Source: Stephanodiscus triporus (taxonomy: Eukaryota; Bacillariophyta; Thalassiosirophyceae; Thalassiosirales; Thalassiosiraceae). Taken from it: DNA of 13,449 nucleotides. This document shows positions 1-8,609 of this stretch, piece after piece; position 1 is the first letter of the stretch, and each line of letters opens with the position of its first letter. The notes below the pieces were generated by a model. That model did not search any database. It had not been told where the DNA came from and worked only from the letters and a program-made list of their open reading frames with translations. A program made the position numbers and the translations under genes. The DNA is taken from assembly GCA_036939755.1 (NCBI GenBank), contig JALLAZ010000607.1, forward strand, positions 1-13,449, given 5' to 3'.

Positions 1-700
1 TCAGCTAGCTGAAGACATCAAAATTTAGCTGAGCTCTTCAGCTTTAATTCTGCCATTAACATTTAAACAAAGCTCGTCGCATCGATGAGCTGAGTAGATG
101 GTCTGTTTTGGGGTACAAAATTCTCACTTTTAGTTAGTAAAAAAGTATGATACGTGCTAGCTAAAAGTATTTGTGTTTTGTGTTGTGCCACTCCTTCATC
201 CATAGTAGTCACATTCATCAAAGAAATAGTTATTCTCATTCTTTCCCCCTTTTAATTGCCTCGAGCATCCTGCAAAGCCCATCTCCGCCCTCCACTCCAT
301 AGAACAAGGCTCGATTAAAATGGATAGACCAATTATAGGCATCCCATGCAAACCTCCTCGAACGCCTCACTCAAATCGAATATGTGTGACAAGTCCTTGC
401 CAGATCCTCCGATTCCACATTGTATTCAATCCACCTGGCATCCCTGCAAATTCAAAGCTCTTGCTATCTCTAAAACAAAGCTTGGAGTGAAAATCAGTGA
501 GGTCAGATATGTACGATTAAAGATACCTTAGATTATGTTTGGACAGTGCAATTTATTTTGTTATGAATGAATATTAAAAATCTCGTCCTTGGTAATAGTT
601 TCCATGCTGGTGGAGGGACTTGTCTCTGCTGTGGTGACTCCACAGCCCGGGAGTCACGCGGGGACTCCACAACTCTTTTCTATGTTGTATAAAAGCTTGT
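1..700. other. Left intergenic region, no supported gene
   Basis: I see no convincing gene here. Short ORFs exist on the + strand (for example 346-531 and 589-807), but they match nothing I recognise and have no codon bias like the neighbours. The stretch is AT-richer than the centre of the window. It holds a 9-bp inverted repeat (7-15 with 35-43), a 12-bp perfect palindrome at 1-12, and several further AGCTGA/TCAGCT words in the first 95 bases, possibly the edge of a repeat cut by the window. The part just left of 701 should be the 3' UTR of the minus-strand gene. It includes a 7-bp stem (634-640 with 651-657) with a 10-base loop. Confidence 0.5.
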
Positions 701-3700
701 CTATAGCCGGGGGCTTGGTCCAGAGTAGGACGGTTCCATCTGAGCGACTCGCCAGGACTCGGATGCCCTTGTCGAGTTCGGTTTCTTTCGCATTTTGCTC
801 GTTTTGACGCTACTGTCCATCGTCCTTCGTCTAACCGAAGAACACTGGTTGAAACAGTCCATGGGTCTCGATGTAGGTATGCCGCATGACTTATCTTGAT
901 TTTCTTGATTTAGCGCCGTTTTCATGTGGGATGCCACGTCCACAGTCGTGGTGGCTATTCTAGAACACGTCTTCATCAAGATGTTCTTCGAAGTTTCGCA
1001 TCCTCCCGGAACAGTTGGGGGTTTGCCCCCCCCTGTTATGGTTGAGAAGGTTGTGATGGAGTCATCGTCAAAGTCAACGCCGTTGATCAAATGTGCAATG
1101 GGTAGGAGATGATCAAATTCTGTGATGGCCTGTGCACTAGGGGCGCGGCGAACACGGGATTTCCGTGGAAGTTTCTTGTTGTCCTCTTCCAATAGAGTTT
1201 CGAGGGTTGATTTATAGATATATTTCTTGGACACTCTCAGGCGTTCATTTTCAAGCTTGAGGCTTTCTGCGTACATTTGTGATACCGTGGACGATAGCTG
1301 CGATGCATTCTCTAGCTCCTCTCTGAGACGATCGTTCTCCTTTCGAAGCTTCTCGATTTCATTTATTTCCGACACCATGGACGCATCTGTATCATGGAAA
1401 GTGGCTGCTTTGCTTTTTCTGGCGCGAAATGATCTCGCCGCTGCCACCGCCGACTTGCTCGTTTCCATTGTAACAAGCGAGCCTAACGTTTCCGTGTCAA
1501 TCGAGCCCAATGATGATGCAACATCGTCGGCATCGTCAATAATTGATTTTTCCATCTTTGTCCAATAATTTTCGTCTCTCACATGAGACACGTTGGTGGT
1601 GGGACCGAGATATCGAGGCGTAATGCGAGGCGTGGCTTGATTTGCATTCGTCGATGCTGGCGGTGGTTTCGCGTGATTTGGCAAAGATTGTGGCTCCCTA
1701 TAATTATGCATACTCGATTTTCCCATCGTTCTACTTGACCGAATGGACGTCATCTGTGTATCCCTAGAGTTATTGTGATGCAAAGATTGCGCCTCCTTAT
1801 GATGGCGCATACTCGATTTTCCCATCGATTTATTTGATCGACTGGACGTTTTCTGTGTCTCGCTCGAGTGATTGAGATCCGATTCCAGATTGGGCTGCTG
1901 CTTATCCTCCACAATATTAGTTGACAAAACTGTTGGATCTGACAGTTGTTTTCTTGTATCGTTGAGGTCTGAGTCAATGTTGGTGGTAGTAACTAACTCA
2001 GACTTCTGGGTTGTTGGTCCCTTTCTTTTAGGTTCCATTGCGATGGTGTTAACAATTTTACTAGCATTGCTACCGCCCTCTGCTTTGTTGGCTTCAGATT
2101 TGAATGGAGATGACTTGGGCTGAGCCACGTCTCTATCATTCAGTAATAGATATTCCTCAGCCTCCAGGGTGCTATCCGCGTTGACATAATGATGATTCTT
2201 TTGTCCAAACAATCTCATTCTTCGTGGAGACTGGCTAAGATTCCCAATGTGCTTCCGTGTTGGATATTTCTTCGTCTTTTTTCTACCGCGTTCAGTACTC
2301 CCCTTGCTCGTATCCTCTTTTGCTGAACTTTCCCAGTCACTATCCGATCGTTCTCCTTCAGAATTGTACCGTGGACTTTTCGATCTAAGGAATCCTATTC
2401 TCGACCTCCTTCTTCCTCTTCCCCCCAATGACCCCGAAGGCGTGCCGTATCCCATGTCTGATACATCACCATCTGAAAAGGAGCACCGCGTCAATTTTTG
2501 AGCCAATAAAGGATCCTGCCCCCTCGCGTCACGAGAGGGTACATGAGAAACTAGCCGCTGTTGTGACAGTGAACGCTTCGGGACCTTTTCTCCCTTATGG
2601 CGACGTAATATGGACTGCGTCGACTCCTGCTTGACGGCATTCGATTCAGCAGGGTGATAACTATACCTTGGTAATGGCGACATCATTCTTTGCCTCTCCG
2701 TTGCTGATTCATTTTGCAGCTTCCACTGGGGTGAGGAAGAATACGACGGAACTGCCGCATCGTCTTTGTTACTGGTCTCTCGATGATGATCATCATTCCA
2801 AGCAAATAGATCGGTCTCTGACGATTTTTCCACTGTTGTTGAAAATGCTCTCATCGCTGACGTTGTCGAATCGGGAGATGAAAGTTTCACCCTTGATTGA
2901 TCATCCCTCTTGGGCGATGATACTGCTTTCCAATCGACAACCAGAGAAGACGGAATTTCTTCCCAACAACGACCACCGCCAGCAACACCAAAATTAGCAG
3001 AGCCATCAAAAGTAGTAGCGATGTTGCAATCTAGTTGTCGTTGTTGCTGTTGCGCTTGGCTTCTTATTCCCCCTTCATTTGACGGGGTTGTATTGGAGTG
3101 AAAAGTAGAATTGTCGCTCTCTTCGTCGATAGTACCGCAATCGCCGCCACCTCTTCCTCCCGTGCTCGCCAGTCCCTTGGCAGGGGTCACGAAGCGAACG
3201 CTTCGTTTGTGCGTGCGTTGCGAATAGTAGGTATTGGACATGGCGATATTTTCATCGCCCCTGTTCTCTTCCCAATCGTCATCATGATTCATGTCGTGGC
3301 TGTGCTTTTCATCGGGATAAGCCCCCGAGGGAAATCCGTGTTCGTTCACGTTGATTGAAAAAAAATGATCATTTCCGTAACTTCCACAACCAACACCATC
3401 ACTGCCACCACCGCCACCAACGCCAACACCACCAACATTGTTGTTACCGTTGTCATCGTAACTATTGTTGATTATATTCACACCGTGAGAAAAATTACGA
3501 TCATCCACGAAGCTATTGTAACGATGATAATTAGGAAAGGCGCCATCGTTCTCCAAATCCTCGAGGTGGTACATCGCCTCCCCTTCCGACATCGTCGGCG
3601 ATTCGGAGAAAGTTCGCGGTGACGACGATCGCCGTTCCTGCTTTTGATTTCGCTGTCGGTGATATTCATTTGCCATCGCATGATCATATCCTGCAATTCC

Positions 3701-5530
3701 ATTTCCATCGCACTCATAATGATGCGACCCCCATCGGTGGCGGTTTTCGTCGTATGCGTCGATGTCGATATCCTCATCTCGATGATGCGAGTGATATACC
3801 CGGGTGGAGTGGGGGGAGGGTCCTCTCCGCCGCGATGCTGCCGCCGCTAATGCCGTCGCCGCCGATGGCGGCGATGGCGATCGTGATGTATTCGGGGCGA
3901 TGCCGAAGTTCTCCGCCGCGTTACGATTGCGGCCATTATTATATGCGCGATAATTCTCGTCGTCTCTTCGTCTTCTTTCGTCTGCCCCGCATATTGACGA
4001 CGGCGGCGCCGAATCCGACGTCTTCGTCGTCCTCTCCATCGTCGTCGTCGTCGTCGACGACATGCCAGACTTCGTCATTTGGGGCAGCAACTTCCCCGTC
4101 CTTCGCTCTATCCGTGCCCTCCACCCCGCCGGCAACGACCTCCTGTTGCCGACGTTGTCCGATGTCGCGGAGGACGACGCGATCGAGAAATCGGAAGACC
4201 TCGTCGTCGTCGTCGTCGCGTCGGGGCGCGCGTTATTATTATCATCGTCCCCCCCCCTCTTCTTGCGCGCGAGTATGCGTCGGGCGGCATTCTCGAGGTC
4301 GCTCCCCGCGCTGCTGTACCCCCCCCCGCTCGTGTATCCGCTGACGTTGGACCGTACGTCGTGGAGGTGTTGCAGCGGCGGATCGTCGACGTCGACGTCG
4401 TCGTCTTCCGCGGGAGCGACGATCGACGTTCGGGGGAAGAACGACATCGTCGACGGCGTCGAGTGCTTCGGCGGTCGCGCGTGATGAAGATGGAGCTTCC
4501 GTCGATGCTCGCTTGCGGCGGCGACAGCGTCGGCGAGGGCAACGTCAGAGGCGGTGCGATGCTCGTATTGTCGTTGCTGCTGCTGGTGCTGGTGCTGCTG
4601 GTGCTGGTGCTGGTGCTGGTGCTGGTGCTGGTGCTGGTGCTGCTGGTGCTGGTGCTGGTGCTGGTGCTGCTGGTGCTGCTGCCCCCGCTGCTGCTGCTGC
4701 TGATGATGATGATGACGCGGATTCTCCCTCGGGGGCGCGGATCGTCGAATCGGGTCGATCGTACCCGCGGCATCGGCATCGGCATCGGCGACGGCGACGG
4801 CGGTGGCCGCGGTCGTCCCGGTCGACGTGGAAATCGACGCGGTGGGAGCGGTGGTGGCGGCGTCGGAAGAATTGGGAGAGGAGCCCTTCGTACCATCGGG
4901 AACGACGACGACGCCCATATTATTATTATCGTCGTCGTCGTCGTCGTCGACGACGTCATCATCGGCGGCGGCGTCGTCGTCGTCCTCCCGTGCCGCCGCG
5001 CGGGAGGAGGAGGAGGCGGAGGAGACGCCGCCCCGGTGGAAGTACCTCGAGGCCCTCAGGCGCAGCGCCCTCTTGCTGTTCGCCGCGACGACGTCCTCGC
5101 CGGCATCGTCGCTCGGCCGATGCCGCCGCTGCTGCTGCGGCGGCGGCCGCGCACGTCCCTTCTTCTCCGGCGATCGACTCCCCGCCGCGGAGAGGATGGA
5201 CGTCATGGCGCCGTGGGGTGTGGCGCGATGATCGTTCTCGACATCCCGCCGATGATCCCGACGTCGTTGCCGCGGCAGTTGCAGTCGTTGTCGTTGTCGT
5301 TGTTCGGGGCGGCCCTCCTCCGGCGGATCGCGACGGCGGCGGTGCTGCGGGATATTCTCGTCGCGGTCGACGCGGCCGTCGTCGTCCTCGGCGTGGTCGC
5401 TGCCGTCGTCGTACGAGTCGACGATGCCGCCGTCGTCGTTCGACTCGTCGTCGTCGTCGTCGTCGTCGTCGTCCGCGGCCGCCCCGGGCGGCGGGGGCTG
5501 TTGTTGTTGACGATGACGATGACGATCCAT
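701..5530 (-). CDS. Large disordered protein with C-terminal coiled coil, function unknown
   Basis: One uninterrupted frame encodes 1609 residues; I do not recognise a family. The N-terminal third is low complexity: poly-Gln, poly-Pro and poly-Asp in the first 35 residues, an Asp/Asn block near 180-205, a His/Gln tract at about 272-320, then Thr- and Ser-rich runs. Residues 465-485 resemble the first strand of a WW domain (LPAGW...RTGK), but the second Trp half is absent. A Gly-rich stretch lies near 697-715. A 33-residue tandem duplication lies in the C-terminal third. The clearest structured element is a charged coiled coil at about 1386-1440 (EKLRKENDRLREELE and a second LENERLR segment). 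The C-terminus is basic. No signal peptide or membrane segment is visible. The start at 5530 gives MDRHRHR. The lower-GC half (701-3700) supports this strand, because antisense frames there are short and broken. An intron or later start in the repetitive N-terminal part is possible. Confidence 0.72.
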   Translation of the reverse strand: MDRHRHRQQQQPPPPGAAADDDDDDDDDESNDDGGIVDSYDDGSDHAEDDDGRVDRDENIPQHRRRRDPPEEGRPEQRQRQRLQLPRQRRRDHRRDVENDHRATPHGAMTSILSAAGSRSPEKKGRARPPPQQQRRHRPSDDAGEDVVAANSKRALRLRASRYFHRGGVSSASSSSRAAAREDDDDAAADDDVVDDDDDDDNNNMGVVVVPDGTKGSSPNSSDAATTAPTASISTSTGTTAATAVAVADADADAAGTIDPIRRSAPPRENPRHHHHQQQQQRGQQHQQHQHQHQHQQHQHQHQHQHQHQHQQHQHQQQQRQYEHRTASDVALADAVAAASEHRRKLHLHHARPPKHSTPSTMSFFPRTSIVAPAEDDDVDVDDPPLQHLHDVRSNVSGYTSGGGYSSAGSDLENAARRILARKKRGGDDDNNNARPDATTTTTRSSDFSIASSSATSDNVGNRRSLPAGWRARIERRTGKLLPQMTKSGMSSTTTTTMERTTKTSDSAPPSSICGADERRRRDDENYRAYNNGRNRNAAENFGIAPNTSRSPSPPSAATALAAAASRRRGPSPHSTRVYHSHHRDEDIDIDAYDENRHRWGSHHYECDGNGIAGYDHAMANEYHRQRNQKQERRSSSPRTFSESPTMSEGEAMYHLEDLENDGAFPNYHRYNSFVDDRNFSHGVNIINNSYDDNGNNNVGGVGVGGGGGSDGVGCGSYGNDHFFSINVNEHGFPSGAYPDEKHSHDMNHDDDWEENRGDENIAMSNTYYSQRTHKRSVRFVTPAKGLASTGGRGGGDCGTIDEESDNSTFHSNTTPSNEGGIRSQAQQQQRQLDCNIATTFDGSANFGVAGGGRCWEEIPSSLVVDWKAVSSPKRDDQSRVKLSSPDSTTSAMRAFSTTVEKSSETDLFAWNDDHHRETSNKDDAAVPSYSSSPQWKLQNESATERQRMMSPLPRYSYHPAESNAVKQESTQSILRRHKGEKVPKRSLSQQRLVSHVPSRDARGQDPLLAQKLTRCSFSDGDVSDMGYGTPSGSLGGRGRRRSRIGFLRSKSPRYNSEGERSDSDWESSAKEDTSKGSTERGRKKTKKYPTRKHIGNLSQSPRRMRLFGQKNHHYVNADSTLEAEEYLLLNDRDVAQPKSSPFKSEANKAEGGSNASKIVNTIAMEPKRKGPTTQKSELVTTTNIDSDLNDTRKQLSDPTVLSTNIVEDKQQPNLESDLNHSSETQKTSSRSNKSMGKSSMRHHKEAQSLHHNNSRDTQMTSIRSSRTMGKSSMHNYREPQSLPNHAKPPPASTNANQATPRITPRYLGPTTNVSHVRDENYWTKMEKSIIDDADDVASSLGSIDTETLGSLVTMETSKSAVAAARSFRARKSKAATFHDTDASMVSEINEIEKLRKENDRLREELENASQLSSTVSQMYAESLKLENERLRVSKKYIYKSTLETLLEEDNKKLPRKSRVRRAPSAQAITEFDHLLPIAHLINGVDFDDDSITTFSTITGGGKPPTVPGGCETSKNILMKTCSRIATTTVDVASHMKTALNQENQDKSCGIPTSRPMDCFNQCSSVRRRTMDSSVKTSKMRKKPNSTRASESWRVAQMEPSYSGPSPRL
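1681..1878 (-). repeat. Tandem 99-bp duplication inside the large protein gene
   Basis: Two adjacent imperfect 99-bp copies (1681-1779 and 1780-1878) both begin with GCAAAGATT on the + strand and share the stretch encoding MGKSSM. Translated on the minus strand they give two 33-residue units sharing a TQ.TS.RS...MGKSSM....E.QSL pattern. The period is a multiple of three, so the frame is kept. The protein-level pattern is better kept than the DNA, which suggests the copies are not brand new. Confidence 0.85.
4573..4716 (-). repeat. CTG/GTG hexanucleotide tract coding for a His/Gln-rich segment
   Basis: The + strand is almost entirely CTG and GTG triplets with a few ATG triplets at the right end. 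The minus strand therefore reads mixed CAG and CAC codons, giving alternating Gln and His at about residues 272-320. The mixed units look like expansion by slippage with later interruptions. In other frames the same DNA would read as Ser/Thr, Ala/Gly or Leu/Val runs, which explains the long shadow ORFs over this part. Confidence 0.9.
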
Positions 5531-5757
5531 GGGTCTTTCCGCGCGCGTCCCGAGGGACTAATGATTAATCAAGTAATTATATCAGAGTCTCCTCGCGGCG
5601 CGCGCCATCCTGGGTGAAGGGTGGGCGGGCGGGGGGGTGTGGCATGACAAATATAAACAATAGCCGGGGCGCCGGGTGGCGAGTGCATCGAAAACAATTC
5701 AAAAAATTTCTGTTTCCGACTTTCCCCCCGTTCAAACACGAGTCTGCGCGCGCTAAT

Positions 5758-5783
5758 TTTGGCGGGAAAGTAGGCGCGCCAAA
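5758..5783. promoter_or_regulatory. Paired E2F-type sites
   Basis: The + strand at 5758-5769 reads TTTGGCGGGAAA, an exact match to the classical E2F/DP site. Seven bases further, 5776-5783 reads GCGCCAAA, which is TTTGGCGC on the minus strand, a second consensus-type site. They lie about 230-250 bp upstream of the 5530 start. E2F/DP factors are conserved in diatoms and plants and drive G1/S genes. Binding here is inferred from sequence only. Confidence 0.55.
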
Positions 5784-5856
5784 AACCCACAACACAAAAA
5801 AAAAAAAAAACAACGCTCACCACAACGGCCCCTTCGGGCAATTTCATTTCTCCCCA

Positions 5857-5863
5857 TATAAAA
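5857..5863 (+). promoter_or_regulatory. TATA box, probably for the + strand gene
   Basis: TATAAAA on the + strand. A start of transcription about 25-35 bases downstream would fall at the TAACGG cluster and leave a 5' UTR of roughly 310 bases before the ATG at 6206. Not every diatom promoter uses a TATA box, so this is only a reasonable candidate. Confidence 0.4.
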
Positions 5864-5883
5864 TATAGGAGTAATTGAGAAGT

Positions 5884-5928
5884 AATAACGGAATAACGGT
5901 TGGAACCAGGTATGTAGGAACCGTTATT
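5884..5928. promoter_or_regulatory. TAACGG cluster with 10-bp inverted repeat (MYB-type sites)
   Basis: An 8-bp unit AATAACGG occurs twice in tandem (5884-5891 and 5892-5899). The inverted copy AACCGTTATT at 5919-5928 pairs perfectly with AATAACGGTT at 5892-5901. This makes three TAACGG words in 45 bases, two on one strand and one on the other. AACGG is the core bound by three-repeat and two-repeat MYB proteins, including the plant mitosis-specific activator element. In RNA the same arms could form a 10-bp hairpin with a 17-base loop. Confidence 0.45.
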
Positions 5929-5970
5929 TTATTCAGCCCAAGGGATTTCAAGGGCAACTCTAGCTTTGCG

Positions 5971-6012
5971 TCACAAGACTCTCACAAAGACTTTTCAAGA
6001 CTTCACAAGACT
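5971..6012 (+). repeat. Four short AAGACT-type direct repeats in the 5' UTR region
   Basis: Four imperfect units follow one another: TCACAAGACT (5971-5980), CTCACAAAGACT, TTTCAAGACT and TCACAAGACT again (6003-6012). The first and last are identical. They lie between the TATA box and the ATG of the + strand gene and could be protein-binding repeats in DNA or RNA. Confidence 0.6.
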
Positions 6013-6031
6013 GAAAGAACCGATTTTAATT

Positions 6032-6051
6032 AGAGAGAGAGAGAGAGAGAG
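6032..6051 (+). repeat. AG dinucleotide microsatellite
   Basis: Ten AG units lie in the presumed 5' UTR of the gene starting at 6206. GA-rich runs are common in promoter-proximal DNA; no specific role can be read from it. Confidence 0.85.
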
Positions 6052-6205
6052 CGAGAGTAAAAAATAAGGAGTAAAAGAGAGGTGACGGCTAAAACCAAAG
6101 AGCAAAAAATCAGCTCACTCCTTGCTTATTCCGAAAAAGAAGTGTATCTCAACTCTATTGATCTCTGAATAACGCCTGGGTGGTGGTGGTGGGGGGGGGG
6201 ATGCC

Positions 6206-6250
6206 ATGAAAATTTCGAATCCGCCACGAGGAGGGAAGGAGAAGGGAGGG

Positions 6251-6287
<37 letters not shown>

Positions 6288-7588
6288 TCATCTCCGCCCA
6301 TCATCACACTCCCGCGCATCATCAGGAGGACGAGACGAGCGAAGTCACGATGTCGCCCTCCCGCTGCTCCGACGGCGAAGGAGGAGGAGGAGGAGGAGGA
6401 GGAGGAGGAGGAGGAGATCGCAACGACGACGACGACGACGACGACGCGACGGAGGGACGACGCATACGCGAATGGAGGTGGGCGATACGACGACGGACGT
6501 CGTCGCCCCCCCTCCCCCTCCTCCTCCTCCCGAACGACGACGACGGCGACGGCGACGAACGAGGAGGACGAGGACCGTCGTCGTCGTCGTCGTCGTCGCC
6601 TGCCCGGCTCTTCTCCGCGGCGTCGTCCACGTCGTCGTCCGCCTCCTCGAGGAGGAGGAAGACGAGGAGGAGGAGGACGACGACGACGATGATGGGATTG
6701 CCGTCGTCGTCGTCGTCGCCCTTCCTCCTCCTCCGTCGTAGTAGTCGTCGGGGAGGGGGAGGGGGAGGGGGGGCGGAGGATCGCGTCGCCATGGCGCGCG
6801 CGCGCGTCGCCGACATGATGGAGCCGCCGCCGTTCTCCGCGGGGGAGCGCGCCAGGCTGATGGAATTGAGGGAGGCCAAGTCCCGCGCGACGACGACGAC
6901 GACGATCGCCGACGACGACTCCCGCGATCGTCGTCGTCGTCCCGCCGTCGCGTCGTCGTCCGCCTCCGTCGGCGACGACGACGATGGTTACGACGACTGC
7001 GATCGTTCGGACGGGGGACGGACGACTACGACTACGACTACGACTACGACTGCTACTACCACGGGGCGTCGGGTCCTCGCGGAGGTCGTCGTCCTCCTCC
7101 TCCTCGCGTCGGCGCATTGTCCGGCCTCGGGAGGGCGGGTCCTGCCGTCGCCGCTGCCGCCCCTCGTCCTGCTGGTCGCGCGCGCGACGTCTCTGCGATC
7201 ACTCCTGACCTCGTCGCTCGTATATTCGTTCGACGAATTCGACCTCCTCGGCCTCGGCGGAGGATCGACGAGACTCGCGAGGAGGGACATGGAATGCGGC
7301 AGGAGGGAGTACGTCGCGAGGGCGAAGCGATGTTCCGGAATGGCAACGATCGTCGTCGCGTTCGCGTCGTTCGTATTCGCCCTGCTTCCGTGGGGAGGGG
7401 GAGGGGGGGTGCGGCGGGACGTCCGGGCTTGCGAGGTCTTCGGCGTCGTCGCGTCTCGTCTTGGCATTTTCGTCGTGTCGTTCCTCGTCCTGTCCGCGAG
7501 ATACTCCGCCCCCCGTCGTGGTTGGCGAGTGGCGGCGGCGGATGGTGGTCCGCGGGGATGGGGAGGAAAGTCGATCTCCCCGAGATGA
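6206..7588 (+). CDS. Low-complexity protein with C-terminal membrane segments, function unknown
   Basis: A 460-residue frame that I do not recognise. The N-terminal part has homopolymer runs: Ala (18-27), Gly (59-70), Asp (74-80), Ser (125-131 and 167-171) and Thr (273-282). Between them lies a more ordinary segment at about 191-228 (FSAGERARLMELREAKSRA). The C-terminal part is more normal: a hydrophobic stretch at 290-303, a weaker one at 313-325, an acidic DEFDLL motif near 343, then two good membrane helices at about 378-396 and 411-430 separated by a short Gly/Arg loop. Third codon positions there are almost all G or C, as in the kinase gene nearby, which favours this frame over the overlapping ones. 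The triplet runs leave other frames open on both strands, so the start and any introns are uncertain. The stop is the first of five consecutive in-frame TGA codons. Confidence 0.55.
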
Positions 7589-8609
7589 TGATGATGATGA
7601 TGGGTTCCAAACAATGATGTGCATGCATTATTGACAGCGGGAGAGGAGCCCCCCCCTCCACAAAAAAAAAGAAAGGGCAAGGGCACTGCGAAATGTCGTC
7701 GGATCGTTTTGCAGTTCCCTTGGTCATAACGTGAGCGTCCTATCATGCACGCGTACGCTCATGCCATCGATGAAAGCAGAGGGGAGATGCGGCATCGATT
7801 CGGGGAGGAGAAAGATATTGCGAAAAGAAAACATCCCTCACACACCCTCTACCGCTAAGATATGTGTAAGGCTTGTTAAGAAGTGACTCTGTATGCACAA
7901 GAAATACGTCGGAACCCTGACGCTTAAAAAGATAAAAAACACGGTGTACCATGTTTCCACACGCAAATGATATTGACGTTTTTGTGCACGACAATACTCT
8001 TTCCGCACAGATTTATCCCTCGATCTCTGTTCCTCCCGGCTCCAACACGCCTTCGGGGTGGGAAGTACTCCCGTGGCAGTCATTGTACACTGACGCGTGG
8101 GACATCCCCAGCCCCTAACCCTAGTCCAACCCCCCACGAAACGATCAGTTTCACCAACGCGCCTTATTATGCAACTCCAAACAATGGGCAGTCCAAGTGA
8201 TGCACCCACGGAACCCCCCCCCCCCTCCAGCGAGAACGCCCTCGGACATCGGAAATTCCACCGACAACACTCGTATACTCTTACATCATACCCACACCAC
8301 CTTCCCCGCCAAACCTAAAAAAGGTAACGGGGTAAGCCAACGGGGAAGATGATATATCCGCTACGGGAAAAAAAAAATCATCATTCATACCAACCCTTCG
8401 CCGTTTAAGATTATATTCATATGGATTATATAAGCAGGTGACTAGAAGATATGCATGCATGCACGCACGCAGGAACATTGTCCGAACCCTTCCACATCGG
8501 AACGATGCATCGCTTCGGTCCATCCTGGCAAAACACAAATCTTCCCACGAACCAAAAAAAATTATGCATGCGTAACAACTTCGTTTTCCGCTATATATTT
8601 ATTATTCGC

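Larger units (their letters stand above)
5531..6205. other. Divergent promoter region between the 1609-aa gene and the + strand gene
   Basis: No gene is supported here. Going left to right it holds a G-quadruplex motif (5612-5637, five G tracts), E2F-type sites (5758-5783), a 15-base A run (5796-5810), a TATA box (5857-5863), a TAACGG cluster (5884-5928), a set of TCACAAGACT-type repeats (5971-6012), an AG dinucleotide run (6032-6051), and a G-rich stretch ending just before the ATG at 6206. It separates two divergent genes and should carry the promoters and 5' UTRs of both. Confidence 0.6.

Noticed and set aside
346..531. A 61-residue + strand frame with mixed residue composition
   Set aside because: There is no recognised motif, no bias like the neighbours and no promoter signal; a random ORF of this length is expected.
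4108..4962. A 284-residue minus-strand frame rich in Ser/Thr in a second frame of the same strand
   Set aside because: It is another reading of the CTG/GTG and CGT runs, ends inside the GC-rich zone and lacks the later coiled-coil part.
4079..5617. A 512-residue + strand open frame antisense to the large protein, with long Val, Leu and Arg runs
   Set aside because: It is the reverse reading of Asp/Asn/His/Gln triplet runs. It has no domain and stops where the triplet-rich DNA stops, while the minus-strand frame continues into ordinary sequence.
6155..7117. A 320-residue minus-strand frame antisense to the membrane-protein gene
   Set aside because: It is mostly Arg, Val and Ser runs, with no plausible helices or domain; the + frame has better codon bias and hydrophobic segments. 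I cannot exclude it without transcripts.
7056..7746. Minus-strand frames of 223 and 252 residues opposite the end of the membrane-protein gene
   Set aside because: They are basic Arg/Pro/Thr-rich with no recognisable feature, and overlap the frame chosen for its membrane helices.
7732..7761. 7-bp inverted repeat (TGAGCGT/ACGCTCA) in the convergent intergenic region
   Set aside because: It is too short, with a 16-base loop, to claim a structure or terminator in a eukaryotic region.
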